Part shown: positions 1-10,646 of the stretch, one piece after another
Numbering within the stretch: the stretch's first letter is position 1
Layout of the letters: each line of letters starts with the position of its first letter
Assembly: GCF_004210375.1 (NCBI RefSeq)
Contig: NW_027467782.1
Coordinates: forward strand, 31,814,738-31,878,737
Reading direction: 5' to 3'
Source: Tachypleus tridentatus
Lineage: Eukaryota; Arthropoda; Merostomata; Xiphosura; Limulidae
Length of the DNA: 64,000 nucleotides
Made by a program: the position numbers and the translations under genes
The notes under the pieces: model-generated
The model's input: only the letters and a program-made list of their open reading frames with translations
Databases searched by the model: none
Told to the model about the DNA's origin: nothing

Positions 1-222
1 ATTTAGCAGTGTAAGACTAGAGGGAAGGCAGCTAGTCATCACCACCCACCGCCAACTCTTGGGCTACTCTTTTACCAACGAATAGTGGGATTGCCCGTAA
101 CATTATAACGCTTCCACGGCTGGAAGGGTGAGCATGTTTTGGCGCAACTCGGGCGCGAACCCGCGACCCTCAGATTACGAAGCGCACGCCTTAACGCGCT
201 AGGCCATGCCAGACCCCACACG
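1..222 (-). mobile_element. tRNA-derived SINE, truncated at window edge
   Basis: The right end, read on the minus strand, looks like a tRNA: an A-box-like GGCCTAGCGCGTTAAGG, an anticodon region with CGT, and a degenerate B box in the segment at about 145-165. The left part (about 1-120) is the unrelated SINE body, containing the conserved stretch ending CCAACGAATAGTGGGATT. The same body occurs at 2533-2807 and, in plus orientation, at 35681-35946. The tail lies beyond the left edge of the window. A Thr(CGT)-type tRNA ancestor is my inference from the anticodon loop. Confidence 0.85.
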
Positions 223-335
223 AAACGCAACTAAACAAAATACTACTAAAAATAAAAAAAAAAACCAACAAAATTTCAAAAACACTTTATTCTTACCTAC
301 GTAAGACCGACTCACACACACCACAAATATACGAC

Positions 336-600
336 ATCCCCAAACCTCATAAACCAGATTGTCCATTATGCCCACATATGAATCGTTTAATTACAATCTT
401 GGTAAATACATAGCTTGAGAATTCTCCAAATATGTAAAAAACTACACTGACAAACAAGCAGAAAAATGGAGAACAGATTAAAAGAACATAAAAAGTCACC
501 TTCACACGTTTTCGAACACTGCAAAGCAAATAAACACAACATAACCATAGAAAAGACCCAAATACTAAATATATATTTAAATTTAACGTTTAGAAATTGC
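336..600 (+). mobile_element. Penelope-like element fragment (GIY-YIG endonuclease end)
   Basis: Broken plus-strand frames read HVFEHCKANKHNITIEKTQI at about 507-565, preceded by RLKEHKKS. This matches the fragment at 38940-39120, which reads HVFEHCKSNKHNITIENTQI and runs on to a GTPLYLY end. Such C-terminal blocks are typical of the GIY-YIG endonuclease of Penelope-like retroelements. The frame is interrupted and the piece stops near 600, so it is a dead fragment. Confidence 0.7.
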
Positions 601-1476
601 ATTTAATTAAAGTAACATCATGTATTTAGTTAATAACGTGAAAAAACCAAGAAACTCGAAAGCAATGATTAAAAACAGAATCAATTGCACAATAGTATGA
701 GTCGTAAGTAATAATAACATATATATTTTACAGTATTATGTGTCAAAGTATATGCGTGTGTCCGCTGTTATATGGAAAGCTGCCGGTCAGATTGTCACCA
801 GGCATATATATACTCTTTGAAGTTCCTGGGGTAAGGAAAATCGGTTTTTGACCCAACTTCAGTACCATCCCCTGAGTTCTTATATCTTCCCTGTATGTTT
901 AAAGGTTTAGTCAGATTGTGTGTGTGTGTGTGTGTGTGAAAACGAAAAATGGAATTCGTGGTCAAAATGATAGACAAGTAGATATATAAATAAGTGTGTT
1001 TATAGGTAACAAGGTACATAAAAAGAAACAACAGGTTTTCTTGACAGTGGTATTTTAGTTGAAATGAATCACATTTGTGGAATTATGGTGTATTAACATT
1101 TTTAAACTTCAAACATATGTATATGTGTGTTGTGTTTTTCAATTTCTGACGCGAAGTAATCAGTAACTTCTATTGTACTTAAGTTACTTGGTTCACAACA
1201 CAATCGCCAACTCATTGTCCCTAAAGACGTTCCAACACATTGTAGGTTTGTGGTATTCTTAAGTCCACCCACACAAACTTGAGAACAGACAACTACACAT
1301 GAAATGCTATATTTATTTTTCATCTTTCACATTTCCGTGAGACAAATGTATAAATTAGATGTCTTCAGGGGATTTCATTATTTCACTTTAATATTCACCG
1401 AATGTTAGTCTGAATTCCAGGATGTGTTGTTGAGATAGAGATATTCTTATACACTTTATCCTTTGTTCTCTCTCAG
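601..1476. other. non-coding stretch with a (GT)n microsatellite
   Basis: No exon or recognisable transposon is seen here. It is AT-rich and contains a perfect 22-bp (TG)n run at 917-938. A polypyrimidine tract and AG at 1461-1476 form the acceptor of the exon that follows. Confidence 0.5.
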
Positions 1477-1687
1477 CAACCAATAAGTAACTTGCTAGTA
1501 AGGCTGTTCTATTCTAAAACATCTCACAAGAGAATAGATGGTGTAACAAAGTGTGAAGGAAATACCGTCAACAACTCGTTTCTTCACAAGTGGGTGAGCA
1601 TTGTCTACGAGAAATTAAAACTTTCCTTCAATGTCTTCTCTAATGACAATAAGTTCGTAAAGATTTTAGTCATAACAGGGCCACTGG
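1477..1687 (+). CDS. internal exon of an unidentified protein (211 nt)
   Basis: The exon is bounded by a pyrimidine-rich acceptor ending CTCTCTCAG and a strong donor G|GTAAGC. It is open in phase 0 across its full length and ends in phase 1. The peptide starts QPISNLLVRLFYSKTSHKR and contains FLHKWVSIVYEKLKLSFNVF and KFVKILVITGPL, a mostly helical, soluble-looking composition. It lies upstream, on the same strand, of the exon chain at 10552-23806, but its phase does not join directly to 10552, so at least one linking exon is missing or it belongs to another gene. Composition and splice sites argue for a host exon. I do not recognise the family. Confidence 0.6.
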
Positions 1688-2522
1688 GTAAGCATTGTCT
1701 ATCGATGGTAGAATAAAACGTGTCTCATTTATTTTCAATGCATTCTCCATTAAGTACAAACCGAATATAAACGAACTCATGTACTTAACTTTTGTAGCTT
1801 ATACACTACGCAACTGTAACTGTTTTAACCTATACACTAAACTGTTTTTACTTATGTACCAAACTGTTCCAACTTATAAACTAAACTGTTGTATACTTGG
1901 TAGCGACTGATGAAAAAGAAAAGATACATCAATATACTTGTATAAAATGAGGAATCTTTTCAGAACAAGAAACTGTTCCAATATAAATACGATAACAGTA
2001 ATTAATTTATATTTATGACTTATATTTCTTAATATTAATTTCATTTTTTGTTATTTATCTTTCACTGTTTTCCAGTTTTATGTAGATAGCTCGAAATCGT
2101 TTGTTTTTCGAAGATCATTTTACTTTTAATAAACTGCATAATATTTTTCGAATTTTACCTATTTTTTTCCTTGCACAGACTATTTTTATTTGTATTACAT
2201 GACCTATTATTTATGGAATTATTTTTATGTAAGTTCAAGTGTTGCTAACGCTCAGTAGTGAGGAGAACTTAAATCAGGAAGAAGAGACACGAGCTAAACT
2301 GGGAAAAGAAGATAAAATGAAATAATTATCATTTTAATTATTTAAATATTTCTTTTGCTGTCTTTAACAGTTAAAACCAGATCAGACTCTCGGACCTGAA
2401 AATATCTACCTCAGCAGCTTGACTAACCATAGTTACACTGTGTGGTGATAGGCATGCTAACATTCAACGTGCGTCGTGCGATACTAGCCGGTTTTAGAAT
2501 CTTTCAAGAAATATTTTTTTTT
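1688..2522. other. AT-rich intronic or intergenic sequence
   Basis: No reading frame, known repeat or RNA gene is visible. It contains short imperfect repeats of the phrase actaaactgttt around 1830-1890. Confidence 0.5.
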
Positions 2523-2817
2523 TTTACATGAGCTTGTTGGTTTGTTTGTTTGTTTGTTTTAATTTCGCGCAAAGCTAAATGAGGGCTATCTGTGCTAGCC
2601 GTCCATAATTTAGCAGTGTAAGACCAGAGTCATCATCACCCACCGCAAAGTTTTGGGCTACTCTTTTACCAACGAATAGTGGGATTTACCGTCACTTTAT
2701 AACGCCCCACGGCTGAAATGGCAAGCATGTTTGGTGTGACCGGGATTCAAACCCGCGACCCTCAGAGTACGAGTCGAACGCCTTAATCCACCTGACCATT
2801 CCGGGGCTTTACATGAG
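2523..2817 (-). mobile_element. full-length tRNA-derived SINE with 10-bp target-site duplications
   Basis: The element body is 2533-2807. TTTACATGAG flanks it on both sides (2523-2532 and 2808-2817), a clean target-site duplication. On the minus strand it starts with a tRNA-like head (GCCCCGG start, CGT-type anticodon loop, B box GGGTTTGAATCCC), continues through the body shared with 1-222 and ends in a (CAAA)n tail, seen on the plus strand as the GTTT repeats at 2540-2558. It is among the best-preserved SINEs in the window. Confidence 0.92.
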
Positions 2818-3086
2818 ATAAAATCCACCTAGTGGTAGAACCTACATATTTCTCCATTTATAACATTTACTACTGAATGTGAACAATAGTTGAAGGATCA
2901 GGCAGTAATTTTTAGGTGAGCATGCAACAACTTTTAGGTGACAGATAAAAACATTTTCCAGTTATGTTTCGCCTTATTTGAACTCTGAGTTGCAACAACG
3001 GTTATATCAACAATTGTATTGTAATCTGTGATGCATGCAGTTTTCATTCGTAAATTTTTAAGTGAACAAGAAACGAACACCTTTAT

Positions 3087-4193
3087 ATATACGCTGCTGG
3101 CCAAAATCTTAAGCTCAATGAACATAAAGAAAAATATGCAATTTTCATTGATAGATTCAACCATTTATTTGAGTAGAGCTTTGAAAGATGAAAATAAGAA
3201 AAGGGAAAATAAAAATAAAAAACTTTTTCAGCAATTAATATACAAAATGTGAACACTATGAAATTACCCTAAATACTAGCTGGTCTAAAGTTTAAAGCAA
3301 TACTGAAACGAAGCGTTAATCGGTAAACACGTAACGAAATTTAGATATTTGTGTTCAAGCATTAGTGTTGTCAACATCTCCCACTGACACCTCCTGTGTT
3401 ACATTGGGTAAAAACATGGCAAAGGTTAAAACGTTGACAGTGTTTGAACGTGGCAGAATTGTCGAGCTGCAAAAGCAGGTCTCTCTCAACGTACCATCAC
3501 TGGTGAGATTGGGCATAGTAAAAATGCTGCAAATTTCTCAAAAGACCCTGAGGGATACGGAACGAGAATTTCAAGTGTTCGGCCCAAGAAAATTTCGCTG
3601 GCGTTGAGCAGGAGGATTCGACGGGTTGTCAGGCAAGAAACTAGCTGATCATCGAACCAGAGTAAGGCCCTTACACACGCAGAATGTAGCTCAAGAACAA
3701 TAAGTGTTTTTTTTTTTTATAGCAAAGCCACCTCGGGCTATTTGCTGAAACCACCGAGGGAAATCGAACCCCTGATTTTAGCGTTGTCAATAACAATAAG
3801 ACGGCATCTACAAGAGAAAGGCTTTAAAAACCATAAACGTCTTAAAAGGCCACGCCTCCTTCTACACCACGAAACAGCTTGGTTAAACTTTGCTGAGAAT
3901 CACCAAATATGAGACGTGGAAAAGTGGAAGAAGATTTTGTTCTATGATAAGAAAAAATTTAACCTTGATGGTCCAGATGGCTTCCAACGTTACTGGCACG
4001 ATAAGGACATGCCACCGGAGACATTTTCTACACGACACAGTGGAGGAGGTTCCATCATGATCTGGGATTGTTTCTCCTTCCATGGAACAGTGGAGCTTCA
4101 AGTTATTCAGGGCGTCAAACAGCAGCTGGCTACATTGGCATATTGGAGAGAGCATCCTTATTGACTGAAGGTCTCACTTGTGTGGAAATGACT
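3087..4193 (+). mobile_element. Tc1-like DNA transposon, decayed and 3'-truncated
   Basis: It starts at a TA-rich site followed by a terminal-repeat-like CGCTGCTGGCCAAAATCTTA. The first coding block (from ATG 3416) reads MAKVKTLTVFERGRIVELQK, a Tc1-type DNA-binding helix-turn-helix start. It then frameshifts repeatedly; other frames continue the family pattern. The catalytic part reads [18 protein letters not shown] and [16 protein letters not shown] (about 3955-4085), with the usual SDE beside the first aspartate changed to YDK. The element ends near 4193 without the rest of the catalytic domain or a right terminal repeat. A SINE sits inside it (3705-3791) and a SINE head abuts its broken end. 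It cannot be active. Confidence 0.85.
3696..3800 (-). mobile_element. short tRNA-derived SINE (second family) nested in the Tc1 element
   Basis: The body at 3705-3791 is flanked by the 9-bp direct repeat AACAATAAG (3696-3704 and 3792-3800), so it inserted into the existing Tc1 copy. Plus-strand features are a T-run (the tail of the minus-strand element), AGCAAAGCCACCTCGGGC, then the complement of a B box, GAAATCGAACCCC. The family recurs at 32544-32677, 44871-44985 and in the second haplotype copy. The 5' part of the tRNA head is missing here. Confidence 0.85.
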
Positions 4194-4262
4194 GGCTCGC
4201 GCGAACCCGCGACCCTCGGATTACGAGTCGCGCGTATTACGCGCTTGGCCATGTCGGGCCAA
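4194..4262 (-). mobile_element. SINE head fragment joined to the broken Tc1 end
   Basis: About 70 bp matches only the tRNA-like head of the SINE at 2533-2807, read on the minus strand with the B box, anticodon region and A box. The body and tail are absent and no target-site duplication is seen. The junction with the Tc1 element at about 4193 therefore looks like a deletion or recombination rather than a simple insertion. Confidence 0.75.
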
Positions 4263-5170
4263 TAAAAAATTATATTTTGGTAATTATTTTATGAGTTTCA
4301 TATGCTCTCAGCTCCTCGGAAAGTTAAATCTCACTCAACTTTTTGTACAATGGGTTTTATAATAGTTTTAATTCTCTAAGTATAATTCTCATACATAAAA
4401 ACACACAAATGTAAATAAAATATTTAATTTAAAATAATTTAAGTGTAAAAGAATGTTAACTTTTTAATTGATAGGTGTCCAAGTTTTTATTTGTGTGGCG
4501 GCAAGGTTGTATGAAAAGTGTGAATATAAATATTAAATATTTAAAATGTATTTAAAGTAATTATTGAAAAACAAAAGTATACATTTTATGACCATTGTAT
4601 TTATGCTTCGGTTTAGCAGAAGAAAAGTTAAATCTTCTGTGTTACGGTGTTTCTTTCATTTTTTAAACAATCAGCAGGAATTGCCACTATATCATGTTAA
4701 TTTAAGCCTGAAAACTAATGACAATTTGGAGCGTGACTGACTGAGTAAGTTAATTTGGGGTCTACACTTTATTATAGTTACTTTATAGAACGAAGTTTTA
4801 TAGTTGAAGAAGAATAACATTAACAGATCCATGCACTTAAGAAAAGGCATGTTAGCAAGTACTATTAACTCGACTGTGGTGGTAAATTAAAACCAGTGTT
4901 TAACCTTTTTCACTGACCCGTTTGAGAATCTAATTTGAAAGCTATGAATCCCCTCCCCAGAAAAAATCACATAAATACATACACAGAAAATAATGGAGGA
5001 ATAAAATAAATATTTTTGCCCCCCAGTTTACTGACTCCTTGAAGCCCTTTCATGGACCACCAGTTAACTGTTATGAACCTTCGATTTAAACAATGGTAGA
5101 GGCTGTGATATTAGTAAAATAGGAAACATAATTGACAGAAAACATATATAAGAGGTATAAAATATTAATG
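4263..5170. other. AT-rich sequence without recognised genes
   Basis: Nothing coding or repeat-like is recognised. It separates the Tc1/SINE composite from the CR1-like LINE. Confidence 0.5.
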
Positions 5171-7551
5171 TTTTAACATCTAAAAATAGTTGTCACTACT
5201 GTAGTGTTGGAAGTGTTAGAAATAAAATTGATGGATTCAAAGCAGTTGTGGAAACTGAGGATTTTGATATTATGGGTATCACTGGGATTTGGTTGGATTT
5301 GAACAATTTTTATCACATTTTTCTTTTGAAATACCAGGTTATGGATTATTTAGTAGAGATAGAGTATTGGAAAAGGGGAGGAATAACTATAAGGAAGGAG
5401 TGAATTTCACCTTGTTGAGTTAGAACATATTAAGAAAATAGCACTGGGTTTGAGTGTTTGTGGATTTAAAGGAAAGCCTTTTAACTATAATTTGTTATAG
5501 ACCACTAATTCAGAATATGGAATTTTATGAGAAATTATTTAATGAAACAGAATGATAGCTGAAAAAGATATTACTATGGGATATTTTAATTTCAAGGATA
5601 TTAATTGGAAATACTTTTCAGTTTGACAGTGAGGGGATAGGTTTTTGAAAATTGTTCAGAACACTACAAGAGAGTGTTAAAGCACTTATATATTAACAGA
5701 TGTTTCAATATAGAATACAGGAGATAAATATGAATGACAATTATAAACAATGTTGAAAGTGATGTCCGTTGTCATTAATACAGGTCTGGATCCTTCTTAT
5801 TTTGTTTCTAAACACTGCTATCAGTAGCTGGCTTAAAATGGACTGAATGAATGCTGTTATTGCTGCTTTCAAAGCTGCACAGTGACTTTCTGAACACCCT
5901 GTATTAGATTTAATATTAGTATCTGATGTGAACATGATAAAAGTTGAGTTTGGTGAGTGCTTAAGTACAAGTGACCATTGCATTATTAGGTTGGGGTTTT
6001 ACTTCATGTAGAATTTAAGAAAAGAGTACCCCAATTACAAATATCAGAAAAATCCATTTTGGTAGAAAGAGACATGATCTGGCTTCTGTAGTTCATGAAG
6101 AGTTGGGAGATCTTGAATATGTGTGGGAAGCATTTAGGAAAAAAAAAAATATGCTTACAGAACATGCATATTCACAACAGAAAACAATAGGGCAATGAAT
6201 CAGAATAAACCAGTGTGGTTTAGTAAAGGTTTAAGAGGTTGTGTGAGGGATAAACATAATGCATTCATGAAATTTAAAATTACTGAAAATAGTAAGAACT
6301 TACAGGACTAAGAAATCAAGAGAGTTGGTTAAAAAGAAAATTAAAAGGGCAAGTAATACATGTGAATGAGGGTTGGCTCAAACAGTGGATAAGGAATTCT
6401 TTAGAAATATGATGGACAAGCAAAACATGAAGATGGGGATTGAGCCTCTTAAAAAATTATAGCGAAAGGCTGAACTAAGAAGATTATGAGGTGGTAATCT
6501 TATTACATTATATGAGTTCTTCAGTTGTTACAAAGAAATATACAGGTATTATGCTTTAGCTAGAACACTTGATGTTTGGGGAATATATTGATGTAAAAGA
6601 TATTTTAAGTTCTGAAATTGTAAGAAAAAAATTGGGAAACCTAAGAATTGATAAAACCTCTGGACCACACAACTTTTATCTGAGAAGTTTAAAGAAACTT
6701 AGATATTTTTATGTGTGAATACTAGCTAACATTTGTTTATAGGTCATTGAGTCATGGAAGAGTATTAAAAGATTAGAAGTTGGTTAATAGTAGTTCAATA
6801 TTTAAAGGAGGTGATGAACATTGTCCAGGCAATTATAGGCCATTTAATCTTACATCAGTAGTTGGAAAGGTTTTTGAAAGGATGATTTAAGATGTATTGC
6901 AGAATCACTTAAAGCAGTTTGATATAGTGTCAGAGAGCCAGCATGGCTTCAGTAAGGGAAAATCTTTAATTATGATAAGAAACCCACTTAAAGTAAAAAA
7001 TGTATTCTCAAGAAGGTTGATATGGGTGTTGAAACTTTGATTAAAATAAAGTACAGGTGACCTAAGGACGTTGAAAGGTTGTTTTGTACTTTGGTTAAAC
7101 AAGACTTTTCCTTTAATTAAAATAATCTTCTGGTCTAATTTGAGGATGTAACTGAGAGGGTTGATGAAAGAAGAATTTTGAATTTGGTTCACTTGATTTT
7201 CAGAAAGCATTTGATAAGGTACCTCGTAAAAGACTTGTTACAAAAATTAAGTCTGTGGATGTGAGGAAAATGTTATTAAGTTGGATAGAAAACTATCATG
7301 AGTGTAGAAAGCACAGAATAGTAATAAGTAGCTTCAGGTCTGACTGTGTGATAGTTACAACTGGTGTGCTTCTGGGCTCTGTGTTGGGTCCTCTGCTGTT
7401 TATGACTGGTATTAATGATATGGACTCTGGAATGACTAATAAAAATTTACAGATAACTTTAAGATTTTTGGGTTGGGTAACTGTACCAAAGATGCTGCAG
7501 ACTTACAGAAAGATAATTTGATGCATTGAGTCATAGCATGACAGATAATGT

Positions 7552-7838
7552 GTCTCCAAATGGCTGATATGAGTATTAGCACTGTTATTGATAAGGAGAG
7601 AACAACACTTTGACCTTCCTGAGTCACCTTCAGGTCAACAAAGAGAGTTTGCAACTGATTGTTACCGGACACATCTTAGGGACGAGAGTATAAATGGTAT
7701 GGAATTGTAGGAGGCGTTGCAGTTGGATGTTAGGTTATTAATTAGTATAGGAATAAAGGTGTTCCATTCTGAGATGCATTTTATTTCAAGTGGATTTCAC
7801 ATCATCATGAATAACAGATAATGTTTATTCATAATTAA
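7552..7838 (-). mobile_element. Penelope-like 3' end inserted in the CR1 LINE
   Basis: The CR1 reading pattern stops near 7550 and resumes at about 7840. The foreign piece, read on the minus strand, contains ACCTGAAGGTGACTCAGGAA then GGTCAAAGTGTTGTTCTC (7597-7635). This corresponds to the ACCTGACAATGACCGAAGAA / GGTCGAAACGTTGTTCGC block found just after the GIY-YIG end of the Penelope-like element at 39231-39272. Boundaries are approximate. Confidence 0.55.
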
Positions 7839-8130
7839 GGTGATGCATGTAGATTTTCATAATTCCAATTTAAAAACTGTGGTTGAAGGAAAAGATGTTG
7901 TGATCACAAAATCACTTAAGTCATTTAAATAGTGTATTGTAGCCAGCAGTAAGGCTGATAGGATTTTGGGTAGCATCCATAGTAATATTGAATATAAGAC
8001 AAGAGATATTGTTTCATTGTATAAATCATTCATATGGCCTTATTTAGAATACTGTACACACTTTAGGGCTCCATTCCTTAACAAAAATATTTAATTGTTG
8101 GAGAAGGTTCAGAGAAATACTGTTAGGATA

Positions 8131-9282
8131 ATATACTCTTCAGAAAAAAGAAATGCAAAAGGGATATTTTTGTTATTTTAAAGAGAAATATATGTAATAA
8201 CGTTACAAGCTCAGAGTATGTGATGTAACACGTTAAGGCACTGATTGTCAGACCAAAATGACAATAAAAGTTTTGCACTTTGAAAACGGAGGAAAACATC
8301 GGATTTTTCGCCAAAACGCATGTGTGTCCAATAAATATGTTTGAGAGATCTGCATGTTCTGCAAGTGCAACATGTGCAAAATCCCTATAAAAGTGACAGG
8401 TTCTCGGTTTCCATAGCTCAGTGTTAGCGACCGACATGCAATACAGTTACGCCAAGACTGACTGAAGCACAACGCAACAATGCCATTGGTTGCTTGGAAG
8501 CAGGCGAATCTCGATCAAATGTTGCCAGAGGTGTGAATGTCCACCCAAGCACCATCACAAGGCTATGGAATCGTCACCAACAACATGGATCAACTTGTGA
8601 CTGTCCACGATCTGGCAGATCTCATGTGACCACGCCTGCACAAGATCGCAACATCCGGTTACATCGTCTTGGGACAGGACCACCACTGCAACGTCTACTG
8701 CCTTAACCATACCAGGGCTGCGTAGGATTTTCGATCAGACCGTATGCAACCGTCTATGAGATTCTTAGGCCCCATGTGCATCCCATTATGGTGAACGTCA
8801 ACGACGTTTTTCAACATGACAACGCCCCTCCTCACACAGCCTGACTCACCACTGACTTCTTGAGACACCACAACATCGATGTTCTTCCCCGGGCCCTCCA
8901 GATCACCAGATTTAAACCCCATCGAACATCTTTGGGACGAGTTGGACCGACTTCTGCAATGGCGACAGACTCTACCTCAGCTTGCAGGAGCTTTGCAGGC
9001 TGAGTGGACAGCCATTCCACAGGATGTGATTCGTCATCTCATTGCTTCCATGAGCAGGAGATGCCAAACAGTTATTGATGCTTACGAGGGGGATACTTGT
9101 TATTGACGTTGAGTGACGTTAAACTTCACCTAGTGAGCATGGACTTTGCCTTTGCAGACTTTGGATGTTCAGCAGTTAATGTGCAAAGTTTCACACATGA
9201 CATACAAAACTACCCGGAATAAACTTGTTGACAATGTGTCTCGTATTTTGCCTTTTGTGTTTCTTTTTTTGAAGAGTATATA
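8131..9282 (+). mobile_element. Tc1-like transposon with terminal inverted repeats, internally deleted
   Basis: The left end, TATACTCTTCAGAAAAAAGA, and the right end, TCTTTTTTTGAAGAGTATAT, are inverted repeats about 28-30 bp long, flanked by TA. The N-terminal helix-turn-helix is readable (AGESRSNVARGVNVHPSTIT, about 8500-8560). The later catalytic parts read FQHDNAPPHTA (8812-8844), then SPDLNPIEHLWDELDR (8903-8950) and IPQDVIRHLIASMSRR (9016-9063). The region with the first catalytic aspartate is missing between about 8706 and 8745, and frames shift between blocks, so the copy is non-autonomous. It interrupts the CR1 LINE and is better preserved than its host, so it is the younger insertion. 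Confidence 0.92.
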
Positions 9283-9720
9283 TTGGATGTGGATTGTTCT
9301 GTGAGGCGAAAATCTCAAAATTTATTTCTCTGGATAGGAGAAAGGTGAAGGAGATTTGATTAAGGTGTTTAACATTATTAAGGGTGTCAGCAATATAGAT
9401 CTATCAAAGGTTTTTTGTGTATAACAGTGAAAACAATAAGGTAAGCAGTCATAAGTTAAAATTTTGGCAGTACTGGAGATGTTTGCAGTTTAAACAGTAT
9501 TACTTTCCAAGAGGGTGGTTAGTGTTTGGAATGAGCCTATGAAAGAAATGATGTAAAAATACATGATTAAATACCATAAATTTATACTGACAGATAAGTT
9601 GGAATATGTAAAGAACAGTGGAAAAGTTAGGAAATCCAAAAATAGTGAATGAGATACATTTGACATATAATGTTAAGTTAGGGTTTGGGTTCTAAACAAA
9701 TTCTAATGGCAAGGTTTTCA

Positions 9721-10551
9721 TTGAAAAGCTCAACATAATCTAGGTTTCAAATGTTCTTTTTTTTTCTTTTTTATGTTTTATAAAGGAAAGATAAGTATTC
9801 TCAATTCTGAACAATTTATGGGAAGTTTTGGAATTGATTTCAAACATATAGACGTGAATCTCTTGGTATGCAAGTCTCATGTTCAAGAGATTTTGTGTTT
9901 TTAAACTCTCACTGTTTTTGACCAAACTACAAGTTATTATTTATATGATACACTCTACTAAACTAGGTTATCATCTGTATCATGTATTCTGCCAACTGTA
10001 GGCTGTTATCCTTATCATGCATTGACAGAATATTGTACCAAGCTCTATGTTTTCAGGTATGTCATATATTTACAAGATATTCTCAGTTATGACTTTTGCT
10101 TGAGAAAACATATTTATGCCTATGTTAAGCCACCTGGGTTTATTCATCATAACAACCCTTTTTATAATAGGTGAAACATGCTTCTCCTAAATTAAGAGCC
10201 CTTTGTTTTTTCTGCAAATGTTTGTAGTTTATTGAAGTTACCTATCAAATACACCAGCCCAACTTAAGTAAAACCTCCCAGTTAAATCATCATATTAAGA
10301 GAAACAGAATCATGAAACCTAATTTTTAATAAATTAACTTTATCAAATAGATACTTGCAGTGAGTTTATGATTGTACATATAATGTATCTGTGTGGATTT
10401 TGTACTGATAATTTGTTTAGCAAAACTAAATCCAACACAGTTATAGGTTCAACATCAGATCTTGAGATTTTTTTATTTCTTGTGTATATTCATCATAAAC
10501 ATTGCTGAATATATCTTGTTTAATATCTAGACATATTTTTTATATTTTTAG
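9721..10551. other. AT-rich intronic sequence
   Basis: No coding or repeat feature is recognised. It leads to the acceptor (TATTTTTTATATTTTTAG) of the exon at 10552. Confidence 0.5.
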
Positions 10552-10646
10552 TTCAAAAGGAGAAGATAGCACAGGTGTGCAGGTTGTAAAATATCGAAAG
10601 ATGTTGAATAAATTAATAGTAACAATATTTACTGACATCAAGAAAG
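10552..10646 (+). CDS. internal exon of an unidentified protein (95 nt)
   Basis: The acceptor is T-rich ending TTTTTAG and the donor is AAAG|GTAAGA. The exon starts in phase 2 (one base completes a codon) and ends in phase 1. The peptide is SKGEDSTGVQVVKYRK then MLNKLIVTIFTDIKK, an amphipathic helix-like segment. The closing G joins AT of the exon at 14315 to make Asp, and the frame stays open through 23806. This shared phase across three exons is good evidence for a real gene. The family is not recognised. Confidence 0.65.

Larger units (their letters stand above)
5170..9720 (+). mobile_element. CR1-like non-LTR retrotransposon (LINE), heavily decayed
   Basis: Plus-strand fragments follow the CR1 ORF2 order. 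An AP-type endonuclease start is at about 5190-5350 (VETEDFDIMGIT, then WLDLNNF). A pre-RT block, DKTSGPDN, is near 6650. Reverse transcriptase blocks follow: ESQHGFSKGKS at 6940, LVHLDFQKAFDKVPRK at 7185-7230, SVLGPLLFM at 7380 and, in another frame, FTDNFKI at 7448 where FADD is expected, so the catalytic pair is damaged. Then come SKADRILGSIHSNIEYKTRD at 7945-8003 and YLEYCTHFRAPF at 8043. The C-terminal part resumes after a nested Tc1 element, at 9282-9640. A Penelope 3' end is inserted at about 7552-7838, and extra sequence splits the RT near 6970-7130. There are many frameshifts and stops. Confidence 0.85.

Noticed and set aside
140..222. A functional tRNA gene on the minus strand
   Set aside because: The tRNA-like part is degenerate, continues directly into SINE body sequence and recurs with the same body elsewhere.
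7255..7521. 88-codon frame that could be taken for a gene
   Set aside because: It contains reverse transcriptase blocks of the CR1-like LINE and is broken on both sides.
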